Part shown: piece after piece, positions 27,651-36,833 of the stretch | Position numbering within the stretch: the stretch's first letter is position 1 | How the letters are laid out: each line of letters opens with the position of its first letter | The notes under the pieces: generated by a model | What the model was told of the DNA's origin: nothing | The model's database searches: none | Seen by the model: the letters and a program-made list of their open reading frames with translations, nothing else | Made by a program: the position numbers and the translations under genes | Assembly (NCBI RefSeq): GCF_018881655.1 | Contig: NZ_JACVPX010000005.1 | Location: 62,001-126,000 of the forward strand | Direction of reading: 5' to 3' | Source: Polynucleobacter sp. Tro8-14-1 | GTDB taxonomy: Bacteria; Pseudomonadota; Gammaproteobacteria; Burkholderiales; Burkholderiaceae | DNA: 64,000 nucleotides

Positions 27651-28835
27651 ATGTTGAATTGGGAAGAAGAAGTCGCTCCAGCACTAGCGAAAGCTAGTCT
27701 TGCACCGCAGCCGGTTGCAGCGGAGCCACAACGCCTACAGGTAGATCAGATTGCTCAGGTAGCCCCTCAAGTTGTTTCTGCTGCCCCAGTGCAAGCTGCT
27801 GCGGCTGGTGGCGCTGCCTTGCGTGTCAATGCCGCTGATAAGCGCGTCATTAATGCCAAGACTGACGTTAATCAGTTGGTTCCATTTAAATATAAATGGG
27901 CTTGGGAAAAGTATTTAGCTGGCTGTGCAAACCACTGGATGCCACAAGAGATCAATATGAACCGCGATATCGCGCTTTGGAAAGATCCAAATGGCCTGAC
28001 AGAAGATGAGCGTCGCATTATTAAGCGCAACCTCGGTTTCTTCACAACAGCCGATTCTTTGGCGGCAAACAACATTGTTTTGGGTACTTATCGCCACATT
28101 ACTGCCCCAGAATGCCGCCAATACCTATTGCGCCAGGCTTTCGAGGAGGCAATTCATACCCACGCTTACCAATATATTGTGGAATCTTTGGGCTTAGATC
28201 AGGCTGAAATCTTCAATGCGTATAACGAAATTGAATCGATTCGCGCCAAAGATCAGTTCTTAATTCCGTTTATTGACGTATTAACTGACCCAAATTTTCA
28301 GACTGGCACATTAGAAAACGATCAAAAGTTGCTTCGTTCGCTCATCGTTTTTGCTTGCGTGATGGAAGGCTTGTTCTTTTATGTTGGTTTTACGCAAATA
28401 CTTGCAATGGGTCGTCAAAACAAAATGACGGGTGCTGCTGAGCAGTATCAATACATCCTTCGTGATGAGTCTATGCACTGCAATTTTGGTATCGATTTGA
28501 TTAACCAAATCAAGCTGGAGAACCCGCAGTTATGGACTTCCGCGTTCAAAGACGAGATCAAATCCATCTTCGAAAAAGCGGTCGAATTAGAGTACCGTTA
28601 TGCCGAAGATACGATGCCTCGCGGAGTACTTGGATTGAACGCTCCGATGTTCAAAGGGTACCTAAGATACATCTGTAATCGCAGATGTTTGCAAATAGGA
28701 CTTGACGCGATGTTCCCAAATGAAGAGAATCCATTTCCATGGATGTCAGAAATGATTGATCTTAAGAAAGAAAGAAACTTTTTTGAGACACGCGTTATTG
28801 AGTATCAAACTGGCGGTGCGCTAAGTTGGGAGTAG
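27651..28835 (+). CDS. nrdB: Ribonucleoside-diphosphate reductase subunit beta (class Ia)
   Basis: NrdB carries the diiron centre and tyrosyl radical needed by NrdA. Metal-ligand motifs are visible: Asp135, [11 protein letters not shown] with Glu166 and His169, CVMEGLFFY and [10 protein letters not shown]. Tyr173 lies seven residues after Glu166, the same spacing as the radical Tyr122 after Glu115 in E. coli, so this is a radical-tyrosine enzyme, not a Phe-containing class Ic type. The first 60 or so residues are Ala/Pro/Gln-rich and probably disordered. A terminator lies about 145 bases downstream. Confidence 0.97.
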   Translation: MLNWEEEVAPALAKASLAPQPVAAEPQRLQVDQIAQVAPQVVSAAPVQAAAAGGAALRVNAADKRVINAKTDVNQLVPFKYKWAWEKYLAGCANHWMPQEINMNRDIALWKDPNGLTEDERRIIKRNLGFFTTADSLAANNIVLGTYRHITAPECRQYLLRQAFEEAIHTHAYQYIVESLGLDQAEIFNAYNEIESIRAKDQFLIPFIDVLTDPNFQTGTLENDQKLLRSLIVFACVMEGLFFYVGFTQILAMGRQNKMTGAAEQYQYILRDESMHCNFGIDLINQIKLENPQLWTSAFKDEIKSIFEKAVELEYRYAEDTMPRGVLGLNAPMFKGYLRYICNRRCLQIGLDAMFPNEENPFPWMSEMIDLKKERNFFETRVIEYQTGGALSWE

Positions 28836-29166
28836 TAAGCAGTAAGTAAGCGCATAGCCGGCTAAATTGGAGATTAGACGGTTGGATAGTTTAAGAAGTC
28901 AGCAAAAACAGACTCAAATCCGAAAACCCTTGCTCAAGGGTGCCTGGGTTATTCTCTCCATTTTTTCCAGCACATTTAAGAAGCCGTTGTCCTTTGGGAC
29001 CACGGCTTTTTTTCCAGGATTCATTAGCGTGCAGCACCTAGCATCAAGCCGCGCGCCGATGAATGGCTCGCTCGTCAGCTCCAAAAGGTTGCAAAACCAG
29101 GCGGAATTAGATGGTCGGGTCTTCTTAATGTAGTTTGTACTAATCCTCACGTGAAGGAGTATTAAT
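28836..29166. other. Intergenic region between nrdB and the histone-like gene
   Basis: This is the only gap over 300 bases. It holds a small hairpin at 28927-28940 (CCCTTG / CAAGGG), a good terminator at 28981-29013, and a GAAGGAG ribosome-binding site before the histone-like gene. An 88-codon open frame crosses the terminator and has no recognisable character, so I see no gene here. The promoter of the histone-like gene must lie in the last 130 bases, but no convincing -35/-10 pair stands out. Confidence 0.6.
28981..29013 (+). terminator. Terminator of the nrdAB operon
   Basis: A 12-bp stem with one mismatch (28981-28992 with 28997-29008) and a 4-base loop is followed by a T run to 29013. 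It is about 145 bases after the nrdB stop. Confidence 0.8.
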
Positions 29167-29475
29167 ATGGCAATCGCCAAGAAAAAACCTGCTGCAAAGA
29201 AACCAGCTGCTAAGAAAAAAGTAGCTGCTAAGAAGCCTGCTGCTAAAAAAGTAGCTAAAAAGAAGCCTGCTGCTAAAAAAGCTGCTGCTAAAAAGCCAGC
29301 TGCTAAAAAAGTAGCTAAGAAGCGTCCTGCTGCTAAAAAAGCTGCTGCTAAAAAGCCAGCTGCTAAAAAAGTAGCTAAGAAGCGCCCTGCTGCTAAAAAA
29401 GCTGCTGCTAAAAAGCCAGCTGCTAAAAAAGTAGCTAAAAAAGTTGCAAAGAAGCGCGTAGCAAAAAAAAAGTAA
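29167..29475 (+). CDS. Lysine/alanine-rich histone H1-like DNA-binding protein (frame-0 product)
   Basis: The 102-residue product is built almost only of Lys, Ala, Pro and Val, in repeats of the type AAKKPAAKKVAKK, like the C-terminal tail of histone H1 and bacterial Hc1/HctB or AlgP-type proteins. Such proteins bind and compact DNA or modulate transcription. GAAGGAG lies 6 bases upstream of the ATG. The frame ends in AAA AAA AAG TAA; the A_AAA_AAG heptamer at 29466-29472 is a canonical -1 slippery site, and the coding character continues in the -1 frame to 29600. The annotated stop may therefore not be the natural C-terminus of all product. Confidence 0.88.
   Translation: MAIAKKKPAAKKPAAKKKVAAKKPAAKKVAKKKPAAKKAAAKKPAAKKVAKKRPAAKKAAAKKPAAKKVAKKRPAAKKAAAKKPAAKKVAKKVAKKRVAKKK
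29221..29440 (+). repeat. 60-bp tandem repeat within the histone-like gene
   Basis: Three and a half copies of a 60-base unit, each encoding 20 residues of the KPAAKKVAKKRPAAKKAAAK type, run head to tail. The unit at 29281-29340 and that at 29341-29400 differ at one base. Such arrays can change in copy number by slippage or recombination. Confidence 0.85.
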
Positions 29476-29600
29476 GTAAGCCTGCTGCGAAGAAAGCGGG
29501 CTCCGCTGTAAAAAAGCCCGCGGCTAAGAAAGCTGCACCAGCGACTAGTGCGTTGAATCCTGCCGCCGCTTGGCCCTTCCCAACTGGCACACGTCCTTAA
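29463..29600 (+). other. A9 slippery run and -1 frame extension of the histone-like gene
   Basis: From 29472 the -1 frame reads 42 sense codons: first KPAAKK-type repeats like the main frame, then ATSALNPAAAWPFPTGTRP and a stop at 29598-29600. A strong terminator begins 17 bases later, so this is the natural 3' end of the gene. A single slip on A_AAA_AAG, one extra A in the A9 run (29463-29471), or transcript slippage would join both parts into a protein of about 144 residues. Sequencing error or a true frameshift mutation are the alternatives. Confidence 0.75.
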
Positions 29601-29616
29601 TCGGACGGGTGTTACT

Positions 29617-29649
29617 AGAAGGGGTCTCTCACGAGACCCCTTCTTTTAT
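29617..29649 (+). terminator. Terminator after the histone-like gene
   Basis: A perfect 12-bp stem (29617-29628 with 29633-29644) and a TCAC loop are followed by a T-rich tail. It lies 17 bases beyond the stop of the -1 frame. Confidence 0.9.
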
Positions 29650-29697
29650 TTCCAGATTGAGAAATTAGTAAACCTAGGCGCCCTAGGCTGTTTTTAC

Positions 29698-30657
29698 TTA
29701 GAAACTAAAGCCGAATGCTGCTTTAAATTGCTCTGCGATCTGATCTTTGCTGAGTTGGTGATTTTGTGGCCCTTGATGGGTAATCTTGATTGAGCCCATG
29801 AGACTAGCGAGGCGGCCAGTGGTGTCCCAGTCCATGCCATTTTCTAGACCAAACAGCAATCCACCTCGGAAGGCATCCCCGCAACCTGTTGGGTCGACTA
29901 CTTTTCCAGCCGGCACCGATGGAATAGCGATCACCTTGCCATCAACATAAATATCAGCCCCCTCAGCGCCTTTAGTAACGATCAGCGCCTTAACTCGCTC
30001 AGCCACTTTGGCCAAGCTCAAGCCCGTTCTTTGAGAAAGCATTTCTCCCTCGTAGTCATTTACTGCCAAGTAGCTGGCGATATCGACCAATTCCAGAAGC
30101 TCGGGGCCATTAAACATTGGTAAACCTTGGCCTGGATCAAAGATAAAGGGAATATTGGCATCGGCTAGTTGATGGCAGTGCTCCCACATTCCTTGGCGAC
30201 CATCGGGTGCAACGATTCCTAATTTCGCTGGACCCTTAGCGTTCTTGCTACGCTCAGCCACAACTGCCGAGACTTGGTTCAGATGGGATTCACCCATGGC
30301 GCCTGGATGAAAGGCGGTGATTTGGTTGTTTGCTTGATCGGTAGTGATCATGGCTTGTGCGGTAAACGCTTGATCGATCTGGCGAATATGGCTTGCATCA
30401 ATTTTGAGTTGCTCAAGGCGACTCATGTAGGGCGTGGCATCACCACCCACTGTAGCCATGATGATTGGATCGCCGCCCAAAAGATTGAGGTTGTAGGCAA
30501 TATTGCCAGCGCAACCGCCAAATTCACGGCGCATAGTGGGTACCAAGAAGGCTACATTCAGAATATGAATCTGCTCAGGCAGGATTTGATCGGCAAATTT
30601 ACCTTCAAAGTTCATGATGGTGTCGTAGGCGATAGAGCCACAGATCAAGCTAGCCAT
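29698..30657 (-). CDS. PfkB-family carbohydrate kinase (adenosine kinase-like)
   Basis: The two PfkB signatures are present: GGCAGNIAYNLNLLGG (47-62) near the N-terminus and DPTGCGDAFRGG (255-266), where Asp261 is the expected catalytic base. The enzyme phosphorylates a sugar or nucleoside with ATP. The overall pattern (SIAYDTIMNFEGKFADQILP) resembles the bacterial adenosine-kinase-like branch, but the substrate is uncertain. It follows the prmA fusion gene's start region in the opposite sense of the histone gene and lies 52 bases downstream of prmA's stop, perhaps as the end of that operon. Confidence 0.85.
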   Translation of the reverse strand: MASLICGSIAYDTIMNFEGKFADQILPEQIHILNVAFLVPTMRREFGGCAGNIAYNLNLLGGDPIIMATVGGDATPYMSRLEQLKIDASHIRQIDQAFTAQAMITTDQANNQITAFHPGAMGESHLNQVSAVVAERSKNAKGPAKLGIVAPDGRQGMWEHCHQLADANIPFIFDPGQGLPMFNGPELLELVDIASYLAVNDYEGEMLSQRTGLSLAKVAERVKALIVTKGAEGADIYVDGKVIAIPSVPAGKVVDPTGCGDAFRGGLLFGLENGMDWDTTGRLASLMGSIKITHQGPQNHQLSKDQIAEQFKAAFGFSF

Positions 30658-30709
30658 AAATTACTTTCTTTATAAAAATTGGGTGTAAATGTAGTGTTTA
30701 TGAATTAAT

Positions 30710-32239
30710 TTAGGGGTAGAGTACTCGCACACGATAGCCCGCAGCATTCAGTGGAAGAGAAATAAGCAGCTCAAGCTGCAGCATTTCGCCGGAAGGAATT
30801 CCTTTTTTTAAAAAATCAGGATGAGATTCTTGCCAAACTTTAGGTAGCCACTCTTGTGGAGTGAATTGCAGTGATTTGATTTCAGATTCTTCTGCATCAG
30901 TTAAAGAAATTTCTAAATTCGGCGCTAAAACGGCAATAGCTAGACGATTCTGTATCTCCACTTGCAGCAGAGATTGATTTGCAGGGTTTTTAAGGCCTTC
31001 TCGCGCGTTTTCTGGCGCAAGTGCGGCTAAAGTTATTTTCCATGCAGAAAAATCGCTCACAGTGCGATCTAGACATCCTAGTGCACGACAAAGTTTTGCA
31101 TCGATATGTTGTAAAACATGAAACGCACTAACGGAAATGGAATTTGATGTCCCATCAATGCGTGGTGCTAATGCGGGAAGCAATGAATTTCTGGAGAGAT
31201 GCTCTCCAAAAATAAGGAGTAGCAAAAATAAAGCAGCTAAAAGGACTAACTTAAGACTTTTTTTTTGAGCAGGTGCAGCAAAAGTAGATTCAGAATTGCT
31301 TTGCTTGTCCTTGTTTAAGGTGCCGTGCAAGCAAACCCAGCCCTCACTCTCTTTCCAAACAGAGAGCTTGAGCCATTGGCTATAAGTAGTAATCACTTCT
31401 TCTGCTTGGCGGGCAAGTACACCAGATAAAACAATGCGTCCGCCTACCTTCATCTTGTTGACTAAGGCTGGCGCAAGAACTTGTAGTGGATTTGCCAAAA
31501 TATTGGCCATCACAATGTCGTATTTGGTTTCGGCGGCCAGTTCGAGTGCGCCTTCGTTTGGCAAGACAAAGCGAATGATGGTGTTATTGATTTCTGCATT
31601 ACTACGAGCAGCAACCATCGCTTGCGGATCAATATCGGTACCGATCACTGGTTTACAGCCCAGCTTTGCGGCGGCAATTGCCAATATGCCTGAGCCACAA
31701 CCGTAATCCAAGAGACTTTGATTTTGCAAATGACTTTGTTGTTCAAGCCAAAGAAGGCATAAATGCGTGGTTGGGTGGCTGCCAGTACCAAATGCGAGAC
31801 CTGGATCAACCGCAAGGCAGATCGCATTGGGATCAGTTGGTGCATCGTGCCAAGATGGCACTACCCAAATCCGTTCACCAATCTGAATGGGTGCAAATTG
31901 ACTTTGGGTTAAACGAACCCAGTCTTGTTCTTCGACTGTTTTTTCTTGAGGAGGTGCTAGATGAAAGCCCGTCTCTTTAAGGGATGCAAGTAGTTCGGGA
32001 ATAAATTCTGCACTGCCTGAAGCATCAATCTCTGGATTAAAGAGAGCGGTTACTGCTGATCTATCCCACGCTTGCACTTCTGGAGAGAGGCCTGGCTCAC
32101 CGTAAAGTGGGTTTTCGTCATAGCCACCAGCAGCATCATCTTCAACAGTGACGGACAGGGCGCCCAAATCCAAAAGCGCGTCACCCAAAGGCTCGGCGGT
32201 TTCAGCGGCTACCGTGAATACCAGTTCACGATAAGACAT
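30710..32239 (-). CDS. prmA: Ribosomal protein L11 methyltransferase PrmA fused to a membrane DUF3426 domain
   Basis: Residues 1-305 are PrmA, which trimethylates L11: the SAM-binding motif DYGCGSG is at 178-184 and the PrmA-specific NILAN at 246-250, and the domain ends normally at EGWVCLHG. Without a stop, the frame continues through a polar linker with KKSLK, a transmembrane helix (about 330-345) and a 160-residue domain (SAFHVLQHIDAKLCRALGC, then VEIQNRLAIAVLAPNLEI) matching DUF3426. In relatives DUF3426 usually follows prmA as a separate gene with an N-terminal zinc ribbon, which is absent here. The positive residues before the helix place PrmA in the cytoplasm and DUF3426 in the periplasm. 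Confidence 0.87.
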   Translation of the reverse strand: MSYRELVFTVAAETAEPLGDALLDLGALSVTVEDDAAGGYDENPLYGEPGLSPEVQAWDRSAVTALFNPEIDASGSAEFIPELLASLKETGFHLAPPQEKTVEEQDWVRLTQSQFAPIQIGERIWVVPSWHDAPTDPNAICLAVDPGLAFGTGSHPTTHLCLLWLEQQSHLQNQSLLDYGCGSGILAIAAAKLGCKPVIGTDIDPQAMVAARSNAEINNTIIRFVLPNEGALELAAETKYDIVMANILANPLQVLAPALVNKMKVGGRIVLSGVLARQAEEVITTYSQWLKLSVWKESEGWVCLHGTLNKDKQSNSESTFAAPAQKKSLKLVLLAALFLLLLIFGEHLSRNSLLPALAPRIDGTSNSISVSAFHVLQHIDAKLCRALGCLDRTVSDFSAWKITLAALAPENAREGLKNPANQSLLQVEIQNRLAIAVLAPNLEISLTDAEESEIKSLQFTPQEWLPKVWQESHPDFLKKGIPSGEMLQLELLISLPLNAAGYRVRVLYP

Positions 32240-32254
32240 GAAGCGCTTTCATCA

Positions 32255-33619
32255 TTAGGATTTGCCGCGACTCGCAGCTTGCTCTTCTAAGCGATGCTCT
32301 AAGTAGTGAATGCTGGTGCCGCCTTCAATGAAGTTCGGATCTAGCATGAGCTCACGGTGGAGTGGAATGTTGGTTGTAATGCCGTCAATTACCATCTCAG
32401 AGAGCGCAATCTGCATGCGGCGAATGGCTTGCTCACGAGTATTACCGTAAGAAATCAATTTACCAATCATGGAGTCATAGTTTGATGGCACTACATAGCC
32501 GCTGTAAGCATGCGAATCAACCCGAATGCCAGGGCCTCCAGGCATGTGGAATGAACCAATTTTGCCTGGGCTCGGGGTGAACTTGAATGGATCTTCAGCA
32601 TTCAGGCGGCACTCAATGGCATGACCACGGAAAACAATGTCTTTTTGGCGATAGCTGAGTTTCAGGCCAGCCGCAATACGAATTTGTTCCTGAACGATAT
32701 CTACACCAGTAATCATTTCAGTCACTGGATGCTCCACCTGAACACGAGTATTCATCTCAATGAAGAAGAATTCACCATCTTCGTAGAGAAACTCAAAGGT
32801 ACCTGCGCCACGGTAGCCAATCTTGCGACAGGCTTCTGCGCAACGTTCACCAATTTTGGCGATCAAGCGACGATCAATGCCTGGTGCCGGCGCTTCTTCA
32901 ATCACTTTTTGGTGGCGACGCTGCATAGAGCAATCGCGCTCACCCAACCAAATCGCATTGCCATGAGTGTCGGCAAGAATCTGAATCTCAACGTGGCGAG
33001 GTTTTTCTAAAAACTTCTCCATATAGACTTCTGGGTTGCCAAAGGCACGACCTGCTTCTTCTCGGGTCATATTGACAGCGTTGATCAGCGCAGCTTCAGT
33101 GTGAACTACTCGCATGCCACGACCACCACCACCGCCAGCAGCTTTAATGATTACTGGATAGCCCACTTTTTTTGCGGTTGCAATAATTTCTTTTGGATTA
33201 TCAGGAAGTGCGCCCTCTGATCCAGGTACGCAAGGCACACCAGCTTTAATCATGGCGCGTTTTGCAGAAACTTTGTCACCCATCAAGCGAATAGATGCAG
33301 CTGTAGGGCCAATAAAGGCAAAGCCAGATTTCTCAACCCGCTCTGCAAAGTCTGCGTTTTCAGAAAGGAAGCCATAACCAGGATGAATTGCTTCTGCGTC
33401 GGTAACTTCCGCTGCAGAAATAATCGCTGGCATATTCAGATAGCTAAGCGGAGATGGCGCCGGCCCAATACAAACCGCTTCATCGGCAAGCTTTACATAC
33501 TTCGCTTCTTTATCTGCTGTGGAGTACACCACCACAGTTTTAATTCCCAACTCGCGGCATGCGCGTTGGATGCGGAGAGCAATTTCTCCCCGATTGGCAA
33601 TCAGAATCTTATCGAACAT
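32255..33619 (-). CDS. accC: Acetyl-CoA carboxylase biotin carboxylase subunit AccC
   Basis: AccC carboxylates the biotin on AccB with ATP and bicarbonate in the first step of fatty acid synthesis. It begins [20 protein letters not shown] and shows the ATP-grasp glycine loop [14 protein letters not shown] and the catalytic region [18 protein letters not shown]. The 454-residue length is normal. It lies 52 bases after accB and 15 bases before prmA, in the operon aroQ-accB-accC-prmA. Confidence 0.97.
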   Translation of the reverse strand: MFDKILIANRGEIALRIQRACRELGIKTVVVYSTADKEAKYVKLADEAVCIGPAPSPLSYLNMPAIISAAEVTDAEAIHPGYGFLSENADFAERVEKSGFAFIGPTAASIRLMGDKVSAKRAMIKAGVPCVPGSEGALPDNPKEIIATAKKVGYPVIIKAAGGGGGRGMRVVHTEAALINAVNMTREEAGRAFGNPEVYMEKFLEKPRHVEIQILADTHGNAIWLGERDCSMQRRHQKVIEEAPAPGIDRRLIAKIGERCAEACRKIGYRGAGTFEFLYEDGEFFFIEMNTRVQVEHPVTEMITGVDIVQEQIRIAAGLKLSYRQKDIVFRGHAIECRLNAEDPFKFTPSPGKIGSFHMPGGPGIRVDSHAYSGYVVPSNYDSMIGKLISYGNTREQAIRRMQIALSEMVIDGITTNIPLHRELMLDPNFIEGGTSIHYLEHRLEEQAASRGKS

Positions 33620-33671
33620 GTCGGCTCTGAGTTAAGTAACAGTGAATTGGAATTGAACTAAAGGTAGTCAA

Positions 33672-34133
33672 TTAAGCAATGATGAAAAGCGGCTGGTCAA
33701 ATTCAACACCTTGACCGTTTTCACAAAGAATTTCTTTGATCACACCAGCGTGCTCGGATTCGATTTCATTGAGCAACTTCATTGCCTCAATAATGCAAAG
33801 TGTTTGACCTACTTTTACCGTGTCGCCAATGTTGACGAAGTTCGGAGACTCTGGATTTGGGGCGCGGTAGAAAGTGCCAACCATTGGTGAGCGTGCAATA
33901 GAGCCAGTTTCAGCCGCGGATGCTTCAGCGATAGGAGCTGTTGCAACAGGCGCGCTAGCTGCTGGTGCGGCTTGCATCGCAGGTGCTGGATTAGCGTAAA
34001 CCATTTGGGCGGCTGGTGCAGGAGAACCTGCGTTAACAATGCGAACGCGATCTTCGCCTTCATTTACCTCTAATTCTGAAATTCCTGATTCAGAAACTAG
34101 GTCGATCAAGGTTTTTAGTTTTCTCAGATCCAT
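33672..34133 (-). CDS. accB: Biotin carboxyl carrier protein AccB
   Basis: The C-terminal biotinyl domain has the motif [10 protein letters not shown] with the biotinylated Lys119. The N-terminal 35 residues are the family's dimerising segment, joined by an Ala/Pro-rich flexible linker (about residues 37-75). The 153 residues match the usual size. It sits between aroQ and accC in one transcriptional unit. Confidence 0.97.
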   Translation of the reverse strand: MDLRKLKTLIDLVSESGISELEVNEGEDRVRIVNAGSPAPAAQMVYANPAPAMQAAPAASAPVATAPIAEASAAETGSIARSPMVGTFYRAPNPESPNFVNIGDTVKVGQTLCIIEAMKLLNEIESEHAGVIKEILCENGQGVEFDQPLFIIA

Positions 34134-34169
34134 ACGAGTGCTTCCTCTCTTGTCATTCTTTAAATAGTT

Positions 34170-34619
34170 TTATTTCTGCAAGCGAGCAATAGCTGCTTGC
34201 AGGGCTAATTCATAGCCAATCGCGCCAAGACCACAAATCACCCCAGTCGCAATATCGGACAAATAGGAATGTTTACGGAATTCTTCGCGCTGATGAATAT
34301 TGGATAAATGGACTTCGGTAAAAGGGATAGCTACCCCAGCCAAGACGTCGCGTAATGCAACGCTTGTGTGGGTAAAGGCGCCTGGGTTGATGATGATGAA
34401 ATCAACCCCATCTTGTTTAGCCTTTTGAATGCGGTCAATTAACTCACCTTCATGGTTGCTTTGAAAGGTATCGAGATCAACGGACTGCGCTTTTGCCAGC
34501 TCGCCGAGCCTTTGGTGGATATCTTCTAGGGTAGTTTTTCCGTAAACATCGGGTTCACGGGTGCCTAATAGATTTAGGTTTGGGCCTTGAATTACGAGAA
34601 TTGAAGCTTTTTTCGACAT
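34170..34619 (-). CDS. aroQ: Type II 3-dehydroquinate dehydratase AroQ
   Basis: AroQ catalyses the third step of the shikimate pathway. The start [22 protein letters not shown] with its flexible catalytic loop, the [10 protein letters not shown] segment and [14 protein letters not shown] are diagnostic of the dodecameric type II enzyme. The 149-residue length is typical. It is the first gene of the acc operon, with a 219-base intergenic region upstream that should hold the promoter. Confidence 0.97.
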   Translation of the reverse strand: MSKKASILVIQGPNLNLLGTREPDVYGKTTLEDIHQRLGELAKAQSVDLDTFQSNHEGELIDRIQKAKQDGVDFIIINPGAFTHTSVALRDVLAGVAIPFTEVHLSNIHQREEFRKHSYLSDIATGVICGLGAIGYELALQAAIARLQK

Positions 34620-34690
34620 AGATCCCTGTTTTTAGAGGCAGTTAAGCTTAAATTGCTAAATAACTTCATGCTCGATTGCTTATGAAGGGG

Positions 34691-34696
34691 AGTATA
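34691..34696 (-). promoter_or_regulatory. Possible -10 box of the aroQ-accB-accC-prmA operon
   Basis: The minus strand carries TATACT about 70 bases upstream of the aroQ start, in the 219-base gap 34620-34838. No strong -35 element stands at 16-18 bases, so this is only a candidate. Nothing else clear is seen in the rest of the gap. Confidence 0.35.
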
Positions 34697-34838
34697 CCTT
34701 TTTAAAGCTAGGAAAAGACCAAAAACTCGCTGCAAAAATAGGAATTTTCATCGCTTTAAGGAGCGGATATCAAAATAAATGCTTAATTTTTAGGCAGAAA
34801 TTAATGGTTCGATAAATCCATTTATAGCTTAAAACTAC

Positions 34839-35366
34839 CTATAAAGCGGATTTAATTTCACTTCTGATGTCATCTTCGCTTATTTTTCCTAATTTGCTAT
34901 AGCTTGCTTTACCCTTGGCATTGATGATGATGGTGAAAGGAAGGGCGCCTTGGGAATTTCCCAGCTGCTTAGAAAGATTGCTTCCTTCAAGACCCCCAAT
35001 CACAATCGGATAGCTCACTGGGGTTTTTGAGAGAAATTCACGAATATTAGAGGGCGAATCGATACCAATACCGACAAATAAGACATTTTGCTGCAAGAAC
35101 TCTTGCTGGAGCTTATCTAAAGCAGGCATTTCTTCGACACATGGTGGGCACCAGGAGGCCCAAAAGTTCACCACCAACACTTTTCCTTGCCAATCTTGGG
35201 GATTAACTGTTTTTCCATCTGGCGTTTGCCAAGAATTGGCAAAAAATGCTTTCACAGCGGGATCGCTGGCCAAGCCAGTTTTATAAATCCACTGGGAGGT
35301 GAGTACACCCCCAAGGAGTGCCAAAAGACTAATTGCGACGATGATGATCAATTGTCTACGGTTCAT
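34839..35366 (-). CDS. TlpA-family thiol:disulfide oxidoreductase, membrane anchored
   Basis: A single N-terminal helix (residues 7-27) anchors the protein, with the thioredoxin domain in the periplasm. The redox centre is CPPC at 73-76 within NFWASWCPPCVEEMP, typical of TlpA/ResA/CcmG-like proteins that reduce disulfides, often for cytochrome c or oxidase assembly. The 175-residue length fits. It is divergent from mpl with 26 bases between starts, so the two promoters overlap or lie within the coding regions. Confidence 0.9.
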   Translation of the reverse strand: MNRRQLIIIVAISLLALLGGVLTSQWIYKTGLASDPAVKAFFANSWQTPDGKTVNPQDWQGKVLVVNFWASWCPPCVEEMPALDKLQQEFLQQNVLFVGIGIDSPSNIREFLSKTPVSYPIVIGGLEGSNLSKQLGNSQGALPFTIIINAKGKASYSKLGKISEDDIRSEIKSAL

Positions 35367-35392
35367 TGCAACTCCTTCGCTAAAATTCGCTA

Positions 35393-36793
35393 ATGCATAT
35401 ACATATCTTGGGCATTTGCGGTACTTTCATGGGCGGCATTGCCGCAATCGCGAGGCAGGCTGGGCATCGCGTTACTGGTTGCGATGCCAACGTCTATCCC
35501 CCAATGAGTACGCAGCTTGAAGCTCAAGGCATCGAACTAATTGAAGGATTCTCACCCGAGCAATTATCTCAGTTTGAGACCATGCCTGATTTATTCGTGA
35601 TTGGCAATGTGGTTTCTCGTGGTAATCCATTGATGGAAGCAATTCTCAATCAAGGGCTACCCTATATCTCAGGCCCGCAATGGTTGGGCGAACAAGTTTT
35701 GTATGGGCGACATGTTTTAGCTGTAGCGGGTACGCATGGCAAGACAACTACTTCAGCTATGTTGACTTGGATTTTGGAATTCAACGGTTACAAACCGGGT
35801 TATCTCATTGGTGGTGTGCCTCTGAATTTCACAGTGTCTGCACGTTTAGGCGAAAGTAAATATTTTGTTATTGAAGCTGATGAATATGACACTGCTTTCT
35901 TTGATAAGCGTAGTAAGTTTGTTCACTATCGACCACGTACGGCCCTATTGAATAACTTAGAGTTTGATCACGCCGATATTTTTGCTGATCTTGCGGCAAT
36001 CGAAACACAATTTCATCATTTAGTGCGCACTGTTCCTGGCGATGGTTTACTGGTTGTAAATGGTGAGGAGCCTGCATTGGCGAGCGTGATCACGCATGGC
36101 GCTTGGGCGCCTGTAGAGCGGTTCGGGCAAGAACTCACAAATGAATGGTCTTTAATTGCTCAAGAGGCTGATGGTTTCATCGTGCGCAAGGCAGGTAAAG
36201 AGGTAGCCACTGTGAAGTGGGCGCCTGATTCTGGTGTGATGGGTAGACACAATCAACTCAATGCACTTGCAGCGATTGCTTGCGCAAATCATATTGGTAT
36301 CCCTCCAGCAGATGGTGCACGCGCATTGGCGGAATTTAAGAATGTAAAGCGTCGCTTGGAAACGATTGGTGTTGCAAATGACATCACGATCTATGATGAT
36401 TTTGCCCACCATCCAACCGCGATCACGACTACAGTTGATGGTCTTCGTCGCCGTGTTGGTAAAGCACGTATCTTGGCGGTACTTGAGCCACGTTCAAATA
36501 CGATGAAGCTCGGTGTGATGAAAGCTCAACTGCCTGGAAGTCTAGAGGCTGCTGACAAAGTGTTTGCCTATGGCGCTAATGCCGGCAAGGAATCATTGGG
36601 CTGGGATTTGGCAGATGTCTTATCTCCACTCAATATGCAAGAACAGGGTAAAGCGCATGCCTTTGATGATCTTGAGGCATTAGTGAAGGCGGTTGCCCAT
36701 GAGGCTCAGCCTGGCGATCACATTTTGGTAATGAGCAACGGCGGGTTTGGTGGCGTACACCAGAAAATATTAAAAGCCATTTCGGCGCAGTAA
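35393..36793 (+). CDS. mpl: UDP-N-acetylmuramate:L-alanyl-gamma-D-glutamyl-meso-diaminopimelate ligase Mpl
   Basis: Mpl recycles the murein tripeptide by joining it directly to UDP-MurNAc. The Mur-ligase layout is clear: N-terminal [18 protein letters not shown]-binding [12 protein letters not shown] (about residues 113-124), the central [16 protein letters not shown], and the C-terminal [10 protein letters not shown] signature. At 466 residues it has the usual length. It works in the same recycling pathway as the AmpD fusion at 23548. A short AT-rich gap separates it from the next gene. Confidence 0.96.
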   Translation: MHIHILGICGTFMGGIAAIARQAGHRVTGCDANVYPPMSTQLEAQGIELIEGFSPEQLSQFETMPDLFVIGNVVSRGNPLMEAILNQGLPYISGPQWLGEQVLYGRHVLAVAGTHGKTTTSAMLTWILEFNGYKPGYLIGGVPLNFTVSARLGESKYFVIEADEYDTAFFDKRSKFVHYRPRTALLNNLEFDHADIFADLAAIETQFHHLVRTVPGDGLLVVNGEEPALASVITHGAWAPVERFGQELTNEWSLIAQEADGFIVRKAGKEVATVKWAPDSGVMGRHNQLNALAAIACANHIGIPPADGARALAEFKNVKRRLETIGVANDITIYDDFAHHPTAITTTVDGLRRRVGKARILAVLEPRSNTMKLGVMKAQLPGSLEAADKVFAYGANAGKESLGWDLADVLSPLNMQEQGKAHAFDDLEALVKAVAHEAQPGDHILVMSNGGFGGVHQKILKAISAQ

Positions 36794-36833
36794 AAAAAGA
36801 ATTGATAACAAAAGCAAAAATAGAAAGCAAATC

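Noticed and set aside
28867..29133. 88-codon open frame in the nrdB-histone gap
   Set aside because: It runs across a strong terminator, has no ribosome-binding site and its translation has no family character.
29221..29440. CRISPR-like periodic array
   Set aside because: The 60-bp periodicity is coding repeat of the Lys/Ala-rich protein; there are no unique spacers.
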